NCBI GenBank assembly: GCA_004764695.1
Contig: SMSO01000034.1
Location: 2,116,501-2,180,500 of the forward strand
Direction of reading: 5' to 3'
Source of the DNA: Schizochytrium sp. TIO01
Lineage: Eukaryota; Sar; Bigyra; Thraustochytrida; Thraustochytriidae
Length of the DNA stretch: 64,000 nucleotides
The notes below the pieces were generated by a model, which did not search any database, was not told the DNA's origin, and saw only the letters and a list, made by a program, of their open reading frames with translations. Positions 52,128-62,738 of the stretch are shown piece by piece; positions within the stretch are counted from its first letter, which is position 1, and every line of letters begins with the position of its first letter. The translations under genes were made by a program, and so were the position numbers.

Positions 52128-55100
52128 ATGGAGACCCATGACGTAAGCTTCGTGGAGCAGGGCGGACTCCAAATCAGGTTTGAGCTGCTCCACAAATGGA
52201 CCAACAAGTACCAACGCAATAACAAACGCACAGGACTCAAGAACCTTCGATGCTTTCCATACTGCTCGGAGCCCCATAAGGACAAGGGATTCTGTGGAAA
52301 TGCTGTACGGATGACTGTTCGCAGACTCGAGGACGGACCTCGAGATCCCATCTTCGCCTGGGCGGAATTCCGTCGTACCGATCTCGCTCGCGAAATTGAT
52401 GTTGGCAGCATTGTGCATGCAGATAAGATGATCGCTAACGAAAGACACAAACTTGATCCACGCCTCCCTTACTACCGCGGCGAGGTCTACGAGGGATCCT
52501 CAATTGATGTCTTAGATGCAGACGAAGAAGAGGAAGAGCAAAAGTTTGTCACCGAAAAACGTCGGCGTGCTACCTCAAAGAAGGACCTTGCAAAAGCTCT
52601 TGAAGATCGCAGCAAAGAGGTCGTTCAATTCGCCTTTAACAGGCAGCGTCGTGGATGGAACTACTCCTGGGCTGCCAATAAGCATACAGGCAACGCCACC
52701 CATGCTCTCTTCGTGTATATCATGATCCCGGCAGGTGAGGATCTTTACAGGTGTATCGCAGTGGTCGCTGGACCTGCATTCGTCGTTTTTTGCCGAAAGC
52801 GGCCATCAGATGATGATCGCGAGGTAGAGACTGGCCCTAGTACTATTCAACTCGCCAAAGACATTGGTCCTGTGAAGGAAACTCCCAATCCTGGCAAGGG
52901 TACTGGCGCTGTCAAGAGCTCACCAAAGCATCAGTCTGTACATCTCTCTTCACCAAACCATTTGGGATCCATGAATCCTCCTGCTGCACCTATCAAACAG
53001 GAGTCCGGCGTGAGATCTCCCATGTATGGTCCACCATCTATGCACCAGGGTTTTTCATCTTCGTCGCCATCTCCATCATTGTCCTCTTCTGGCCCTGGCC
53101 TTGGCCAACAATCCAAGCTGTACCCGTCCATGTCAAGCTCACAGGACTCGATGGCGTATGCTTCTTGCAGCTCCTCAACATCTCTCTCATCTGCATCGTC
53201 TACTGATGATTGGACCCCTGAGTCAGGCCCTTCTACATTTTCTTACGCTCAATCGCATCCGCGATCTGGTCACCCAAGAATGGAATCACAATCAAGGCCG
53301 CAACAATACCAAAGAATGGAAACTCACACGCGGCCGCAGCAATACCCACACCAACCGCACCCTTACTCTGCCGGTGGGCCTCAACAGTATCAGCACCAGT
53401 ATTCATCTTCTCAACATCAGCCAACCCACTCTAGTCAGGGTCACCGTTCTCAGCCCAGCGAATCAGGGTCCCTTCACAACACATCTTCTGAGCAGCTTCC
53501 CATAATGTCGCACGCCCCACTTCCTGCACACGCTAACAGGGCTCCTACAATACCGTCCCACCGTTCACAACAACCACAACATAATCCTGCTGCTCTCCCC
53601 CCCTCTTCTTCTAATCCAGGCCTTTCTTCTTACACGAAATTGGATGGGGATGAAGATCTGGCTTGTGAGTTGCTGATGACCCGCCCTGATGCGCAAGGTG
53701 AAGTTATGAGGAACGGTGGATATATAGATGGTCGCACCGGTGTTGCCTCCTACCCTTCGTCATATGAACCTGGAATGACGCACGAAAACCTTGACGAAAG
53801 TGTGCTGCAACACCATCATCAGCAACAATCTCAACTTCAACAACACCAGCCACCAATGGCCTCGCGTGCACCACCCCACAACTCTTCTTATGAATACGAC
53901 TCCCACCGCATGCACACTCCCACCGATGAATCAACAGTATCTGGAGGTGGAATGTCAGCTCATACGACCGGAGACTATTCCCATACAGATAGTGGAGACA
54001 ATGAGACAGATGAATTTCGTCGTTTCTTTATTGACGCTTTCTGGGCAGATGAAGGACCGACTATTGATGAATTCTCTAGTTCAAGAGGTGCACCGAAGCG
54101 CTCACGTAATGTACAAACACCCCCCATGGAGCCCATTCTCTCTCTGAATACATTTTCCACTAACAAGCTTGACAATGTGGACTTTGGGGCGGAGGAAGTT
54201 CCAAAGAGCTTGCCAACACCTCCTCCTCTCAAACCTATGTTGAAACGAGAAGAGGCTCATCGCGAGGATCCTCCACCGCCGAAAGAGATTAGCGCTATCT
54301 TTGGCCAACCTCTGGATACTGAAGAAGACGCCATCAATGCAAAGGTTTGGCGTCTTGTCTTGGTTCTTGCGCTTATTGAAGCTCACTGGTGCTCCATGGG
54401 AAACAACAAACGTGGCATGGTCTCGCCATCGGCCACCTCCACCGCTGGTGTTGGTGGATCTGTCCCTGAACCTATTCCAGGTCATGCTACAGACATGTTC
54501 TCACGCATTCTCCAAAATGATGCTCTGCCTAATGACCTCCCCGAATCAGTTAAGGCAAACCAAGAGCACCTCTTTGCTCTGCAACGTGAGCAGCGCCGGC
54601 TTGATGCAGAGCATCGCGCTTCTCAAGAACATGGAGGTCAATCCACCAACAGTCAAGGCCCCGTTGACAGATATCTCACGCATATGTCTGACGACAATCG
54701 CGAAGTTGTACGTCAACTTGCGACATTTTTAGTGGAAGAGCAATCTTTTACACGGGCAATCGAGAAAACTCTCAACGGGCTGCCTCCGAACTCTTCCATG
54801 AAACGGCTCAAGATGGCGTTTATCAAGGTCACGCATGAACAACTGAATTTGTTTTGTGAATCGTATGGCTTGACACTTTACCAATTCGACCGCCTCTTCG
54901 AGGACCAACCCAACTTGTCATTCCTGAAGCAGGCTGCTGTACGTCTTAAAATGCTCAATGAGACTATGGCTCAGTACAAGGATACTGGTCGTGAGACGAT
55001 TAGTAGTGCGTTTGTGCCAGACCCTTCAAACAAGAAGGGCCGATACAATATGTCTCTTCCAGCCTCGTTACGTGACCAACATGTGAACATTAGCGGCGTA

Positions 55101-55631
55101 TATGAGATGGATGATAGCCTTTCCGAAGCACACGCCTTCTTCCGTGAACTACGTGGTGTACCTTGGACGCTGCGTACTATGATTGGCTACATTGAGAAGA
55201 CCATGAACATCTCGCAGACGTGTTACGAACGCATTTATATGCAGGGCCAAAGAAAGCTTCTTTCAAACGGAGGAAACCTGTACATCACCGATGGTCGTTT
55301 ACGTAAATTTACTTTGCTCAGCCCTGTCCCCTGGAGTCGTCCTCTTGCTGAGTATTACCGCGCTTGGTTTGCGGAACCCTACTTTTACCTTGTACATTAC
55401 TATTCAGAGACAGATCGCCTTACTCGCGTTATCCATTATCAACCCTACCGGCTGCACTTCCGCATATCGGCCGAGAGGTTGGATCTTGTGACTAACGAAT
55501 GGCAAACTATCGAGACCAGGGAGGGCTTCGCCAACCTTGTTCGCCCAGCGCCAAACTTCAACGCGGATAAGTGGACCACCCCTTCCTTTGCTTCAGACCC
55601 CGAAATGTTTTTAGAGCAAAGTCTAGGTTAA
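52128..55631 (+). CDS. Large protein of unknown function with Gln/Ser/His-rich centre, possibly a transcriptional regulator
   Basis: I do not recognise this 1167-residue protein. It has three parts. The N-terminal ~235 residues look folded: GGLQIRFELLHKWTNKYQRN, a Cys-containing RCFPYCSEPHKDKGFCGN segment, an acidic loop with a basic EKRRR, and a beta-like section ending in CIAVVAGPAFVVFCRKRP. The centre (about 240-650) is low-complexity, rich in Ser, Pro, Gln and His, with poly-Q/H patches. The C-terminal part (about 840-1150) is folded, starting with helices (DRYLTHMSDDNREVVRQLAT) and ending in a mixed region with YFYLVHYYSETDRLTRV. A short conserved-looking block FRRFFIDAFWADEGP lies near 627. 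Two folded ends joined by a Q/S-rich linker is an architecture common in transcription regulators, and the strand ending FVVFCRKR resembles the close of immunoglobulin-like DNA-binding domains. This is inference only. Start ATG is at 52128. Confidence 0.7.
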   Translation: METHDVSFVEQGGLQIRFELLHKWTNKYQRNNKRTGLKNLRCFPYCSEPHKDKGFCGNAVRMTVRRLEDGPRDPIFAWAEFRRTDLAREIDVGSIVHADKMIANERHKLDPRLPYYRGEVYEGSSIDVLDADEEEEEQKFVTEKRRRATSKKDLAKALEDRSKEVVQFAFNRQRRGWNYSWAANKHTGNATHALFVYIMIPAGEDLYRCIAVVAGPAFVVFCRKRPSDDDREVETGPSTIQLAKDIGPVKETPNPGKGTGAVKSSPKHQSVHLSSPNHLGSMNPPAAPIKQESGVRSPMYGPPSMHQGFSSSSPSPSLSSSGPGLGQQSKLYPSMSSSQDSMAYASCSSSTSLSSASSTDDWTPESGPSTFSYAQSHPRSGHPRMESQSRPQQYQRMETHTRPQQYPHQPHPYSAGGPQQYQHQYSSSQHQPTHSSQGHRSQPSESGSLHNTSSEQLPIMSHAPLPAHANRAPTIPSHRSQQPQHNPAALPPSSSNPGLSSYTKLDGDEDLACELLMTRPDAQGEVMRNGGYIDGRTGVASYPSSYEPGMTHENLDESVLQHHHQQQSQLQQHQPPMASRAPPHNSSYEYDSHRMHTPTDESTVSGGGMSAHTTGDYSHTDSGDNETDEFRRFFIDAFWADEGPTIDEFSSSRGAPKRSRNVQTPPMEPILSLNTFSTNKLDNVDFGAEEVPKSLPTPPPLKPMLKREEAHREDPPPPKEISAIFGQPLDTEEDAINAKVWRLVLVLALIEAHWCSMGNNKRGMVSPSATSTAGVGGSVPEPIPGHATDMFSRILQNDALPNDLPESVKANQEHLFALQREQRRLDAEHRASQEHGGQSTNSQGPVDRYLTHMSDDNREVVRQLATFLVEEQSFTRAIEKTLNGLPPNSSMKRLKMAFIKVTHEQLNLFCESYGLTLYQFDRLFEDQPNLSFLKQAAVRLKMLNETMAQYKDTGRETISSAFVPDPSNKKGRYNMSLPASLRDQHVNISGVYEMDDSLSEAHAFFRELRGVPWTLRTMIGYIEKTMNISQTCYERIYMQGQRKLLSNGGNLYITDGRLRKFTLLSPVPWSRPLAEYYRAWFAEPYFYLVHYYSETDRLTRVIHYQPYRLHFRISAERLDLVTNEWQTIETREGFANLVRPAPNFNADKWTTPSFASDPEMFLEQSLG

Positions 55632-56477
55632 AATGGGCTGTTCTGAACCGACAGAGCAGCTCCTCTTGCGAATGTCTATTGGAACAGAAAACGGCTCGTT
55701 CTTGCTCCTGTGACCAGCGCCAATGTGCTGGTCAATACCAATATACTTATGATCCGAGAAATCGATCATTAAAACCAGATCAGATAAATCGATCAATCGC
55801 CTATATTGATAGCTGTGCGGGAAGCTCAGTTCTTATCGGGAAAAGTTATGCAAGTATTGGTTAATCAATATAGCGTTTGCTTTATTGCGTTTCCTTTGCC
55901 TTTAGAGAGGAAATGACATGCAACCCTATATATTGTTGTACCTGTATTTCAGCTACTCTATTATTTTGACTCTCACCTACCAATAACTCGACAACTTCTG
56001 TCAAAGGTGAGAGTTCAGATCTTGGATGATTGATCTAAATCTCGTCTCAGTGAAACTGCCAATATTTCCAAAATATAAACTCAAATCTCAGCCTAAGGTA
56101 GATATAGATGTTCATTGCTGTGTTTATTCGTTATTGTTCTTTCTGTTGAAGCCGCGCATCCTTGCTGCATATTTGATTCGATCCTGAATGTATGTACTTC
56201 ATCTCTCCTTGAAAGTGATTGCAAATATACTTTTAATTTATTAACTGTAGATACCAATAGAAGAATAAAAAGCATTGGTTTGAAAAAGACGCAAGCTGAA
56301 GGAGATAGGGGATTTGACATTGATTTAGAAAGAAAATGTAGTAGAATTAAAAAAGAAAAAAGAAAAATGAATACGATTTTCAAGGAACGATTTACGCCTG
56401 AGTTGAGCACAGGGGCAAGCTGCTAGCGAATAAGGAAGACAAAATACAGGGTATTACGACAAATCAGGATACTACCA
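55632..56477. other. Convergent spacer
   Basis: AT-rich, with 3' flanks of two convergent genes. Overlapping frames on opposite strands at about 56093-56426 have no features and are not called. Confidence 0.6.
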
Positions 56478-57752
56478 CTAAGGCAGATGGGAAGGTGGAG
56501 CACATGACAAAGGTAAAATGGAGTCTTCTGAAGCTGATGCAGTAGCATGAGCAGCTGGCGATGGGTCAGAGGCAACAGAATTTGATTCTGTTGCATTAGC
56601 GTCTCCTTTATTCTTCTCGCGCTCTTGGTTCAAGTTGCGACGTTTTTTTTCGAGTGCCTTTTCACGCTTGGCTCGTTTCTTTGCCTGACGCTTTGATAAT
56701 GGGTTTGGCGGTAAGTGTCCTTGCGGAAGCTGTGAATATGATTCTCTCTCTGGTAAGCTTGGTGAATCCGATGCGGTGCTGTTCATAGCAGCATTTGAAG
56801 TAGCTCCTGTGTTTTTATCATTCGCGATATCTCCAACAGACGTTTCACGGCGTCTTTGCACAAAAACGTCAATCAGTTGATTGGCTGGGGTACGGGCTAA
56901 TGTAAGGTGCCCGGGTGCTGCTCCAGCTTGACACTGGCGAAGGCGCTTAAGAAAATCTTCTCGGGGCACGCCCTTAGCGCCAAGGTGCGCCTTGTAGTCC
57001 AACAACATGCCTAGATCCCAGAGCGTCAAGCCCTGAGCCTCTAGAAAGCTGCCGGTAGCCGCCATCTGAACAGATCCCGAACTCGGCATACGTTTAAAGC
57101 CCGAGAGCGCGGTATACGAAGTCCCTACAACATAACCAACCTCGCCTGCTACAAGATCATCGCCATGCCACAACTCAAACGAGTGAACAAAGACCTTCCC
57201 ACCCAGAGCCCCTGTAGCTCCACGTTGCTGCAACGCTTTGAAGGCTTCCACAATCGGAGGGTAAAACCATGATTCTCCATGCTGTTGGTCAATTCCTCTG
57301 CAGACCTCATCAAATGCGGTGTCCATGCTCAACTCAAAGTTCCTCGCTTTTTTGCGAACTGATTTGGGCACATGCATGTCTTTCAGTTCCAAGAGACATC
57401 TTGTAGTGTGCAATTTGGGCAATAAAATGAACTGGTTTCTGCCCAGCGAGTGGGCCATTGGTAGAAATCCAAGGCTCATAAGCTCTGCAATAAAGTCAGG
57501 ATCAAAGGAAACGGCCCAGTTGAAGTCGTCTGGGTTCTTCTCTGCGATCAGGCCCGCCACGTGTTGCAAGTCGCAAAACGGGTGCACGAATGGCAGAGCT
57601 GAAAGCCAGTAGTGCCTTTTCCGCACAGCTTGCGCCAGGGCTACATGTTCCTGAAATCGTCGCTGCAACTCGGCAACTGCCTCTGCAGAAGGTTGGCTTG
57701 TGCCGGCACAGGTCGAGGACGAGCCCGCCTTGGAGCCTTCAGCAGGCTGCAT
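56478..57752 (-). CDS. Leucyl/phenylalanyl-tRNA-protein transferase homologue
   Basis: Bacterial Aat moves Leu or Phe from tRNA onto N-terminal Lys/Arg of proteins, making N-degrons. This 424-residue protein (ATG at 57752) carries the Aat domain at about residues 35-270. It shows DFNWAVSFDPDFIAELMSLG, a WFYPPIVEAFKAL segment matching the W-I-x-x-M-x-x-A-Y block, the FELWHGDDLVAGEVGYVVG strands, and LWDLGMLLDYKAHLGAKGVP before R-x-D-F. In Escherichia coli Aat the equivalent strands carry GESMFS and DCQ, with residues reported as catalytic. Here they read TALSGF and WDLG, so the enzyme may differ in mechanism or substrate. I recall this altered form from other eukaryotic homologues, which suggests a distinct eukaryotic branch. 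The C-terminal ~120 residues are a Lys/Arg-rich, disordered tail (KRQAKKRAKREKALEKKRR), possibly for RNA binding or nuclear targeting. An upstream in-frame extension lacks ATG. Confidence 0.82.
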   Translation of the reverse strand: MQPAEGSKAGSSSTCAGTSQPSAEAVAELQRRFQEHVALAQAVRKRHYWLSALPFVHPFCDLQHVAGLIAEKNPDDFNWAVSFDPDFIAELMSLGFLPMAHSLGRNQFILLPKLHTTRCLLELKDMHVPKSVRKKARNFELSMDTAFDEVCRGIDQQHGESWFYPPIVEAFKALQQRGATGALGGKVFVHSFELWHGDDLVAGEVGYVVGTSYTALSGFKRMPSSGSVQMAATGSFLEAQGLTLWDLGMLLDYKAHLGAKGVPREDFLKRLRQCQAGAAPGHLTLARTPANQLIDVFVQRRRETSVGDIANDKNTGATSNAAMNSTASDSPSLPERESYSQLPQGHLPPNPLSKRQAKKRAKREKALEKKRRNLNQEREKNKGDANATESNSVASDPSPAAHATASASEDSILPLSCAPPSHLP

Positions 57753-59645
57753 GGCGGCCTCTGGAGCCCTTGGGATCTGCGCAGACGTCTCTGCGCCAGC
57801 CAAAGAGCGACTTTCAATTGCCTAATGCAGCTTGTGGTGTCCCGACCGCGACTGAGACCTTCACGCAGTGGACTTTCAAGTTTGTTTGGCGCCTTCTTTT
57901 CTCATCGTCCTTCTCATTCCTTTTCTTCTTCTTCTCCTTCTTATCATCTCCTTTCTTCTTTTCACACACTCTGCCTAAGACTACTTACCTGAAGCTAGGC
58001 CAACCGAATAACTGCTCCAGGAAAGGGGACGCTTCTATTATACTGCGTCTTTCAGTCTTTCACAGTTTAGAACTGTTTGTGGCTTTTCGGAAAGGCTCGA
58101 GAGGTGCGAACATTTCTAACGAAGTCGCAAAGCAGTATCCACAATCCACATGTGAAATTTGGATAACTGGGAGGATTAGAGCAAAGGTTCTGCGTGGCAA
58201 GTTGTACTTGAAGTTGGTTGGAATCACTACTCTTGGTACAGCGATACAGCAAAGGTGGGACGAGCTGATTTGGAAACAAGGAAGTTCGTATGGTGGAGAA
58301 ATCGCGATAGTGTCTAGACCGCCGTTGAGGTCGTCAATGCAGAGGTCAGGAAGATACGATTGTAGTGCAAGGGGATGGTAGCAAAGGAAAACAGCTGATT
58401 GCAAAATGTGCAAGTCTCAGGTTTTCTACTTCCAGCCAGCGTGCGAACTTCTGGAGTCCACGATGCTGTTGCGTAAAATTGTTTTATAAAAATGGAGAAT
58501 GTTAAGGCTATCGTATGAAGTTTAAGTTCTTTTGATAACGTAAAGGTACATGTACCTTGTGCTTTTGTGCTTTCGGATGTAGCGAGATGTTCTTACTTAC
58601 CAAATCACAGAAGCGTTTTGGGTTTGTTTGCGCAGGTCTAACAATTTTGACGAACTCTCTGAGCTATAATCCTTGCATTTGCTCTACTTTAAGAAGACGT
58701 TTGGTTTTTAGAAAAAGAATAAACGTTGGAGAAAATTTCTGGCAATATGTGCGAATGTCAGCAAAGATCTTCCCATTTACCTATTCGCTGATTTTCTTCT
58801 AGAGATAGCTCTGATTATTGAGAGAATATATCTACATTTACCCAAGCTATCATCTCGAGAGTGCCCACCCCCATATAGTATATATATGAGCCAGTCTAGT
58901 ATTTTTAGCCACTTTCGAAATTACTGGCGACGCACAGGGAGTACAAGTCAAACCGTTGGGCTAGTGCTCAAGAAATTGTGTATGTACTCTTCTTCACAAC
59001 CTCGCAACATGGTGTGGCTTTTCATCAATCATTCACTTCAGAACTCTGTTGCAACTGTTCTAAAACTCAGGCACAACTAGTTTCCATAGTCAGCCATCAC
59101 TAAAGCAGTGCAGTGCTGATTCATCATAAAATCTTCACTTATTATTTTTGTCGCCCGTATACTAACATTGTCATTAACCTTCATCCAGGAAGGTCCGTTT
59201 CCCAAGCGTGCCAGCCTTCCTTCTCAATACTCATCTCTCGAACTAGAATCGTTCTCATTTACGCATTGATCATCAGATAAGTCCATGAGCCTTTGAGCAG
59301 ATGTAACTAAAAATCGTAGAATTCTGCCTCTCTCATTTAAAAAATAAATAAAATTGTATATATACAAGTGGGAAAAGTCTGGCACGACGTTGCATTTCCA
59401 CTATTCAGAGTCCTGAAGCCCACACTTTGAAATGATCTTTCAGTTGTGGCGATTTCCACTGTTGCAATGCTGAAAAAATGGAAAAGAGAGGAATGATTTT
59501 GATTGAGATTCATTTACACTTTGATCATTTTGGTTGATTATTCGAAATACTAAGTAATGAGTGACTGGAAGTAAACCTGTGGATGGATGTAACCATTCTC
59601 ACAAACTCCAATCCCGGAGGGCCTTGACGGTAGACTCTTGTGAAG
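57753..59645. other. Divergent spacer between the Aat homologue and TPR-TTL gene
   Basis: No gene supported in 1.9 kb. The left part is the Aat-homologue promoter with a TTC/CT-rich stretch (about 57895-57970). Open frames at 57590-58381 and 58060-58413 are on opposite strands and lack domains. The rest is AT-rich. Confidence 0.55.
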
Positions 59646-61619
59646 ATGTCGTCCACTGCCTCCTCGTTGGAGCGCAAAGCATTTGAAGCAGACTCACTGA
59701 GTGACCGAGGTGATTGGCTCGGCGCTGCCAAGATCTACGAGTCAATCCTGGCTGAAGATGCCTCACATTTACATGCGCTTGCCAACTACGCTGTACTCTG
59801 CACAGAGATGGCTGACGCAGCCTCTCAAAAGGGTCGCGATGTAACTGCTCTTCGCGTGAAGGCAGCGAGTCTGTACTCGAGAGCATTGACTGAGAAACCA
59901 GACTGGTTCGACGGTCATTACAATCTCGCGAATCTGCTCGCTGAGCAGGGCCCTGAAGGCGAGAGCTCGGCAATTCTGCACTACCGTGAGGCACTCAAAG
60001 TCGAGCCAAACGACGCAGATGCGCACAACAACCTTTCCGTATGCCTCCTTCATGCGGGTCAGCTTGAAGTAAGTTAAGCTTGAGGAATGCCCCTTGCCAC
60101 GAGAATAGCGCTGTTGGATAGTCCTTCACAGACATACCAACTTTGCACGCTTATCAAAGATTACTGCATGCAAGAATACATTGGGCTGCATTGCAGTTTG
60201 AACAACAATGACACTGACGTTGAGAGAACCTAAATTACACCCTCTTTGTAAACATTGAAATGTAAAATGGAATAGACCGCGCTTGAGCACGCAAAGACTG
60301 CCGTTCGAATTGACCGCTTACGCCCGGCATTCCTGACAAACCTTGCTGAGTTGTATAACGCTATAGGAGATATCAAGAAGGCTATTTTCTTTGCGAACAA
60401 AAGTACGGAGCCGCAGGCTTTACTCATGCTTGCATCACTTCATCAGCAACAGGGTGAGCTAGATGAAGCTCGTAAAGCCCTCCAGCGCCTTGTGGACACC
60501 GACGCCAAGGGCGAGAACCTCCCAGCTCGGCTTCGGCTTTACTCCCTGTTGGCCTCACAGCCTACTCTCCGGAACGAGGCCAAGACACTTGCAGAAAAGA
60601 GTTCTGTTTTATATGCGAAGCTTTATCCTACAGATAAGGTCGGTCTCGATGCTCTGGAGATGCTTGCTGGTAAGGGCAGCGGTCTTGTGAGCAACGATGA
60701 TGAGGCGGAGCTATCACACGCTGCCGAGATGTGCCTCCTTCATCTTAAACTTGATGATGCGAGTCACCTTGCACACAAGTGTCTCGTGCATGAACGCCTT
60801 GTAGACGCAGGGTTCACAGATATTGCTCCTGTCACCCAGATTTGTGGAACAGATAAGGAGCTTGCTGCTGCTCTTAAGGACGTCCCAGTAGATTCATTGT
60901 GGTACATCAAAGACCCTGCTGTGCAGCGTGGCCAGGGAATCCGTATTGTCAAGGGGCCTGTGGAAGCAGGCCAGGTTGTCAATTGGGTTCCTGAAGGACG
61001 GCGAGTGTGTTTGCAAGAAGCCATCACCCCGATCTTATTGGATGGTCGAAAGTTTGGTGTTCGCATGCACGTTTTTGTTGTGCAGGCTGCAGATGGCGCC
61101 CTGCGTGTCTTCGTGAGCCGCGACGGCATTTTGACAAAGTGCGGTAAGCTCTATGCACACGACGACACCACACGACTTGCACAAATCACATGCACGAGTG
61201 TGCAGCGTGCCGAGGCTGGCTTTGATCGCGAGGCCGTTAAGGGTCCTGCTGTTGAGATGTGGGAGGGCTTCAGCGCCACACTGCCGCGCATTGATGAAAT
61301 TGTACTCTGTTCCATAAAGGCTGTTGCCTCGAGGCTTTGCGAGTCCGTGGAGCAGGCCGAGGGTGATTCAAATACTGCAGTGCGTGCACAGCTTTTCGGT
61401 TATGACTTTTGCTTCGATCAAGATGGCAAACCTTATTTTATTGAAGCAAATATCTCTCCTCAGTTCCAAGATGCCAAGAAGCTTGCGTCACTCCGCAAGG
61501 AGTTGGCTCCATCACTTATCAACACTGTTCCGGCCCTCCTGCGCAATGACGCTGCAGAAATTTTTGAAGACTCCCACCAAGGGTGGAAGCTCATAGGCTC
61601 TATCGCTCAGCAACTCTAA
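59646..61619 (+). CDS. TPR-repeat protein with C-terminal tubulin-tyrosine-ligase-like domain
   Basis: The gene has two exons, 59646-60068 and 60276-61619, giving 588 residues. The intron 60069-60275 has a GTAAGT donor (CTTGAA|GTAAGT) and an ATAG acceptor; joining gives AGQLE then TALEHAKTAVRIDRLRPAFL, a continuous TPR helix pair, which supports the splice. TPR units fill about residues 5-250 (for example FDGHYNLANLLAEQGPEGES and DAHNNLSVCLLHAGQLETAL). The TTL-type ATP-grasp domain covers about 275-560. It has LWYIKDPAVQRGQGIRIVKG (ATP loop), LLDGRKFGVRMHVFVV and FGYDFCFDQDGKPYFIEANI. The metal ligands D, E531 and N533 are present, so it is probably active. TTL-like enzymes add amino acids to tubulin or other proteins; the TPR half would bind the substrate or a cytoskeletal partner. 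The start is the first ATG, 59646 (MSSTASSLERKAFEADSL). Confidence 0.88.
60069..60275 (+). other. Intron of the TPR-TTL gene
   Basis: 207-base intron in phase 0, GTAAGT donor, AG acceptor (ggaATAG|ACC). In-frame stops inside it confirm that it must be removed. Confidence 0.88.
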
Positions 61620-61946
61620 TGAAACTAATTTTAACCAAACATATGTTGCATGCTTTGTACTCATTTATGTATAGACATACATATGTAAAGCAGGAAAGCA
61701 CATTTAAATCATAAAATGAAGGAGACGGGAAAAGGATGAAGATAAAAGTGGTAATAAAACAGTGATCAATCAAATCTAATCTTGTTGGCCATGGTAGAGC
61801 GCTTTGCAAACAGGCATGCGAGAATACGGACCTGGTGTTCGTGATTCTTTATCTTTTTCTCTATATGAGGAAATGTCGCGCTTCCTTTGATTTTTTTGCA
61901 CAAAGTAGGGGTGCCAATGTAGAGTTACGTATATGAACTCTTCGCC
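61620..61946. other. Short convergent spacer
   Basis: About 330 bases of AT-rich sequence between the TPR-TTL stop and the Spt4 stop. No feature seen. Confidence 0.6.
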
Positions 61947-62738
61947 TTAAGCGTTCTCTTCCATAGACAATTTACCCAAGATGCGACGGTTCTGGCTACG
62001 GCAGATCTCCTGAACCTCATCGCTTGCTTCCTCGTTGACCTTGATCGCGTACATTCCCGGAATAAAGCGATCTGTGAAAGATGAATCCCAATGAAGAAAT
62101 CGCATTTAAAAGACACAGTAAACGCAAAAAGTGATTAGCACACAGAGCCAAATAACAAAACAAAGAAGAGAAAGTAGATGAGCCCACAATATGAAGCATT
62201 TCGTTTTCAATGGGACACATGGTTAGCCGTACGCTCATACAGTTCACATAATCAAATACGTAGAGCACTCGGCAAAGTAGATTGCGTCAGAAGCAACTTT
62301 TGTTTGATCGCACTTACCGATACGCTGCCATTTGGCAACCCAGCTTTCCTTGGGCTGCATCATAGCGACAAGACCTTCGTAGCTCTTTGTAGTTGCACCC
62401 TCCACGATCTCGCGGACTTCCCAGTCGAGAAACGTGCAGTTCGGGCAGCCATGCTCATAAAACTGCATAATTATTGTTGAAATGAATCTCATGACATTTT
62501 ATTTCATAAAGATGGCAAGTTAATCCAATTCACATTAAGTTAGACATCTTGCATCTTCGCAAACCAGTTGAATGTAGTCCATCGCGCTTCCACTAGCGCT
62601 CTCGCTGCTACCTACCTGGTCCGTGGTTTTGACGAGCATGCAAACGATGCAGGCACGGAGACCCTTCATCTCCGTGGGCACGTGGCGGTGGGCCTCGCCG
62701 CCAGCCACATCGTCCTCCATAACGTCTGCGTAAGACAT
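61947..62738 (-). CDS. SPT4: Transcription elongation factor Spt4
   Basis: Spt4 pairs with Spt5 on RNA polymerase II as the DSIF complex, which controls pausing and elongation. The gene has three exons on the minus strand (62738-62616, 62462-62318, 62071-61947), giving 130 residues. Exon 1 ends CAG|GTAGGT after LRACIVCMLVKTTDQ. Exon 2 follows TTATGCAG with FYEHGCPNCTF and ends ATCG|GTAAGT. Exon 3 follows TTTCACAG and restores an Asp codon. The joined protein has the four zinc cysteines (CIVC, CPNC), then SYEGLVAMMQPKESWVAKWQ and RIDRFIPGMYAIKV, which match Spt4 throughout. The acidic N-terminus before residue 22 is slightly longer than in animals and yeast. Intron 1 is 153 bases and intron 2 is 246. 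No single open frame shows the gene; it becomes clear only after splicing. Confidence 0.93.
62072..62317 (-). other. SPT4: Spt4 intron 2
   Basis: 246-base intron, GTAAGT donor and CACAG acceptor, phase 1. Confidence 0.88.
62463..62615 (-). other. SPT4: Spt4 intron 1
   Basis: 153-base intron, GTAGGT donor and TGCAG acceptor, phase 0, placed between the two zinc-binding CxxC pairs. Confidence 0.88.

Noticed and set aside
57590-58413. 263-codon plus-strand frame and overlapping minus-strand frame beside the Aat homologue
   Set aside because: The first overlaps the Aat-homologue coding region in antisense and continues into a CT-rich promoter. No domain in either.
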